Shown here piece by piece: positions 20,499 through 20,630 of a stretch of DNA of 20,630 bases. Origin of the DNA: Actinomycetota bacterium (GTDB taxonomy: Bacteria > Actinomycetota > Actinomycetes > S36-B12). The stretch spans positions 1 through 20,630 of the forward strand of contig JAPLBU010000166.1 in NCBI GenBank assembly GCA_026392575.1, written 5' to 3'. Position 1 is the stretch's first letter. Each line of letters starts with the position of its first letter. The position numbers and the translations under genes are program-made. Under the pieces are notes generated by a model. The model was given only the letters and a program-made list of their open reading frames with translations, was not told the DNA's origin and did no database searches.

Positions 20499-20630
20499 GT
20501 GAACATCTTCAGCCGCAGCGCATCCCGCATGGTCGCGCCCGAAGGCGCCCTTCCGGGACGCAATACACCGCTTCTCCCGCATCCCGCCCCCCACGCGGTC
20601 CTCGGTTCATCGCTCACGGGGCCCTGGCCC
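20499..20630 (+). CDS. msrA: peptide-methionine (S)-S-oxide reductase MsrA, 5' part
   Basis: Forty-four codons are visible before the window ends. The translation includes MVAPEGALPGRNTPLL and HAVLGSSLTGPWP, which matches the N-terminal extension seen in actinobacterial MsrA (ALPGR then VLG-PL-GPYP in relatives). The catalytic GCFWG motif should follow just beyond the window, so the call depends on the leader region and on synteny. MsrA repairs oxidised methionine. The GTG start at 20499 has a TACCCT hexamer 6 nt upstream and no ribosome site, so it is likely leaderless and divergent from metB. Confidence 0.75.
   Translation, partial: MNIFSRSASRMVAPEGALPGRNTPLLPHPAPHAVLGSSLTGPWP

Overview
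The window comes from a high-GC actinobacterium. The support is GC-rich codon use throughout, many GTG starts, an F420-type PPOX protein, a DUF4307 gene beside a mycothiol S-conjugate amidase (Mca), SURF1, and a dense set of leaderless genes whose TANNNT hexamer sits 6-9 nt before the start codon. No insertion sequence, integrase, phage gene, tRNA, rRNA or CRISPR array was seen. Genes are packed tightly and no stretch over 300 bases lacks one. The largest gaps (4282-4399 and 13105-13210) hold inverted repeats.

Layout. (1) 1-488, minus strand: an NfeD-like membrane protein and the first bases of a probable downstream gene. (2) 568-3594, plus: a molybdate operon of an HTH-Mop regulator, modA, modB and modC, each joined to the next by a 4-nt start/stop overlap. 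(3) 3604-4281, plus: family 1 uracil-DNA glycosylase. (4) 4400-6005, minus: an HxlR regulator, a PfkB sugar kinase broken by a frameshift at its GAGD motif, and a DUF3817 membrane protein. (5) 6122-6861, plus: DoxX and a PPOX F420-type protein, with DoxX divergent from HxlR. (6) 6858-8694, minus: a broken mca, a small membrane protein and SURF1. (7) 8713-13104, plus: DUF4307, a chelatase-like AAA+ ATPase with its VWA partner, and greA. (8) 13115-13199: two near-perfect 25-bp palindromes. (9) 13211-15710, minus: a TIGR04338-type zincin, a broken DUF2786 gene, and threonine ammonia-lyase. (10) 15739-16863, plus: an MFS transporter that looks internally shortened. (11) 16899-20480, minus: cystathionine gamma-synthase, a DUF1345-like membrane protein and a SulP transporter with STAS domain. 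(12) 20499-end, plus: the start of msrA.

The greA-DUF4307-mca-small membrane protein block with metB nearby resembles the conserved neighbourhood I recall from Mycobacterium tuberculosis (Rv1079-Rv1083), so most of the window is probably chromosomal backbone. Functional groupings are molybdate uptake with metal-sensing control, mycothiol-dependent detoxification (apparently damaged here), an ATPase/VWA machine, and a sulfur and amino-acid group (CGS, SulP, MsrA, IlvA).

The most unusual observation is that four unrelated genes (pfkB, mca, the DUF2786 gene and the MFS gene) each appear to have lost internal sequence: 4 bp, about 80 bp, a few tens of bp, and about 150 bp in frame. Either this lineage has really lost these pieces or the assembly collapsed them; read mapping would decide. 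The second is very compact promoter architecture, including an 18-bp divergent intergenic region where two leaderless genes seem to share an interlocked 7-bp -10 element.
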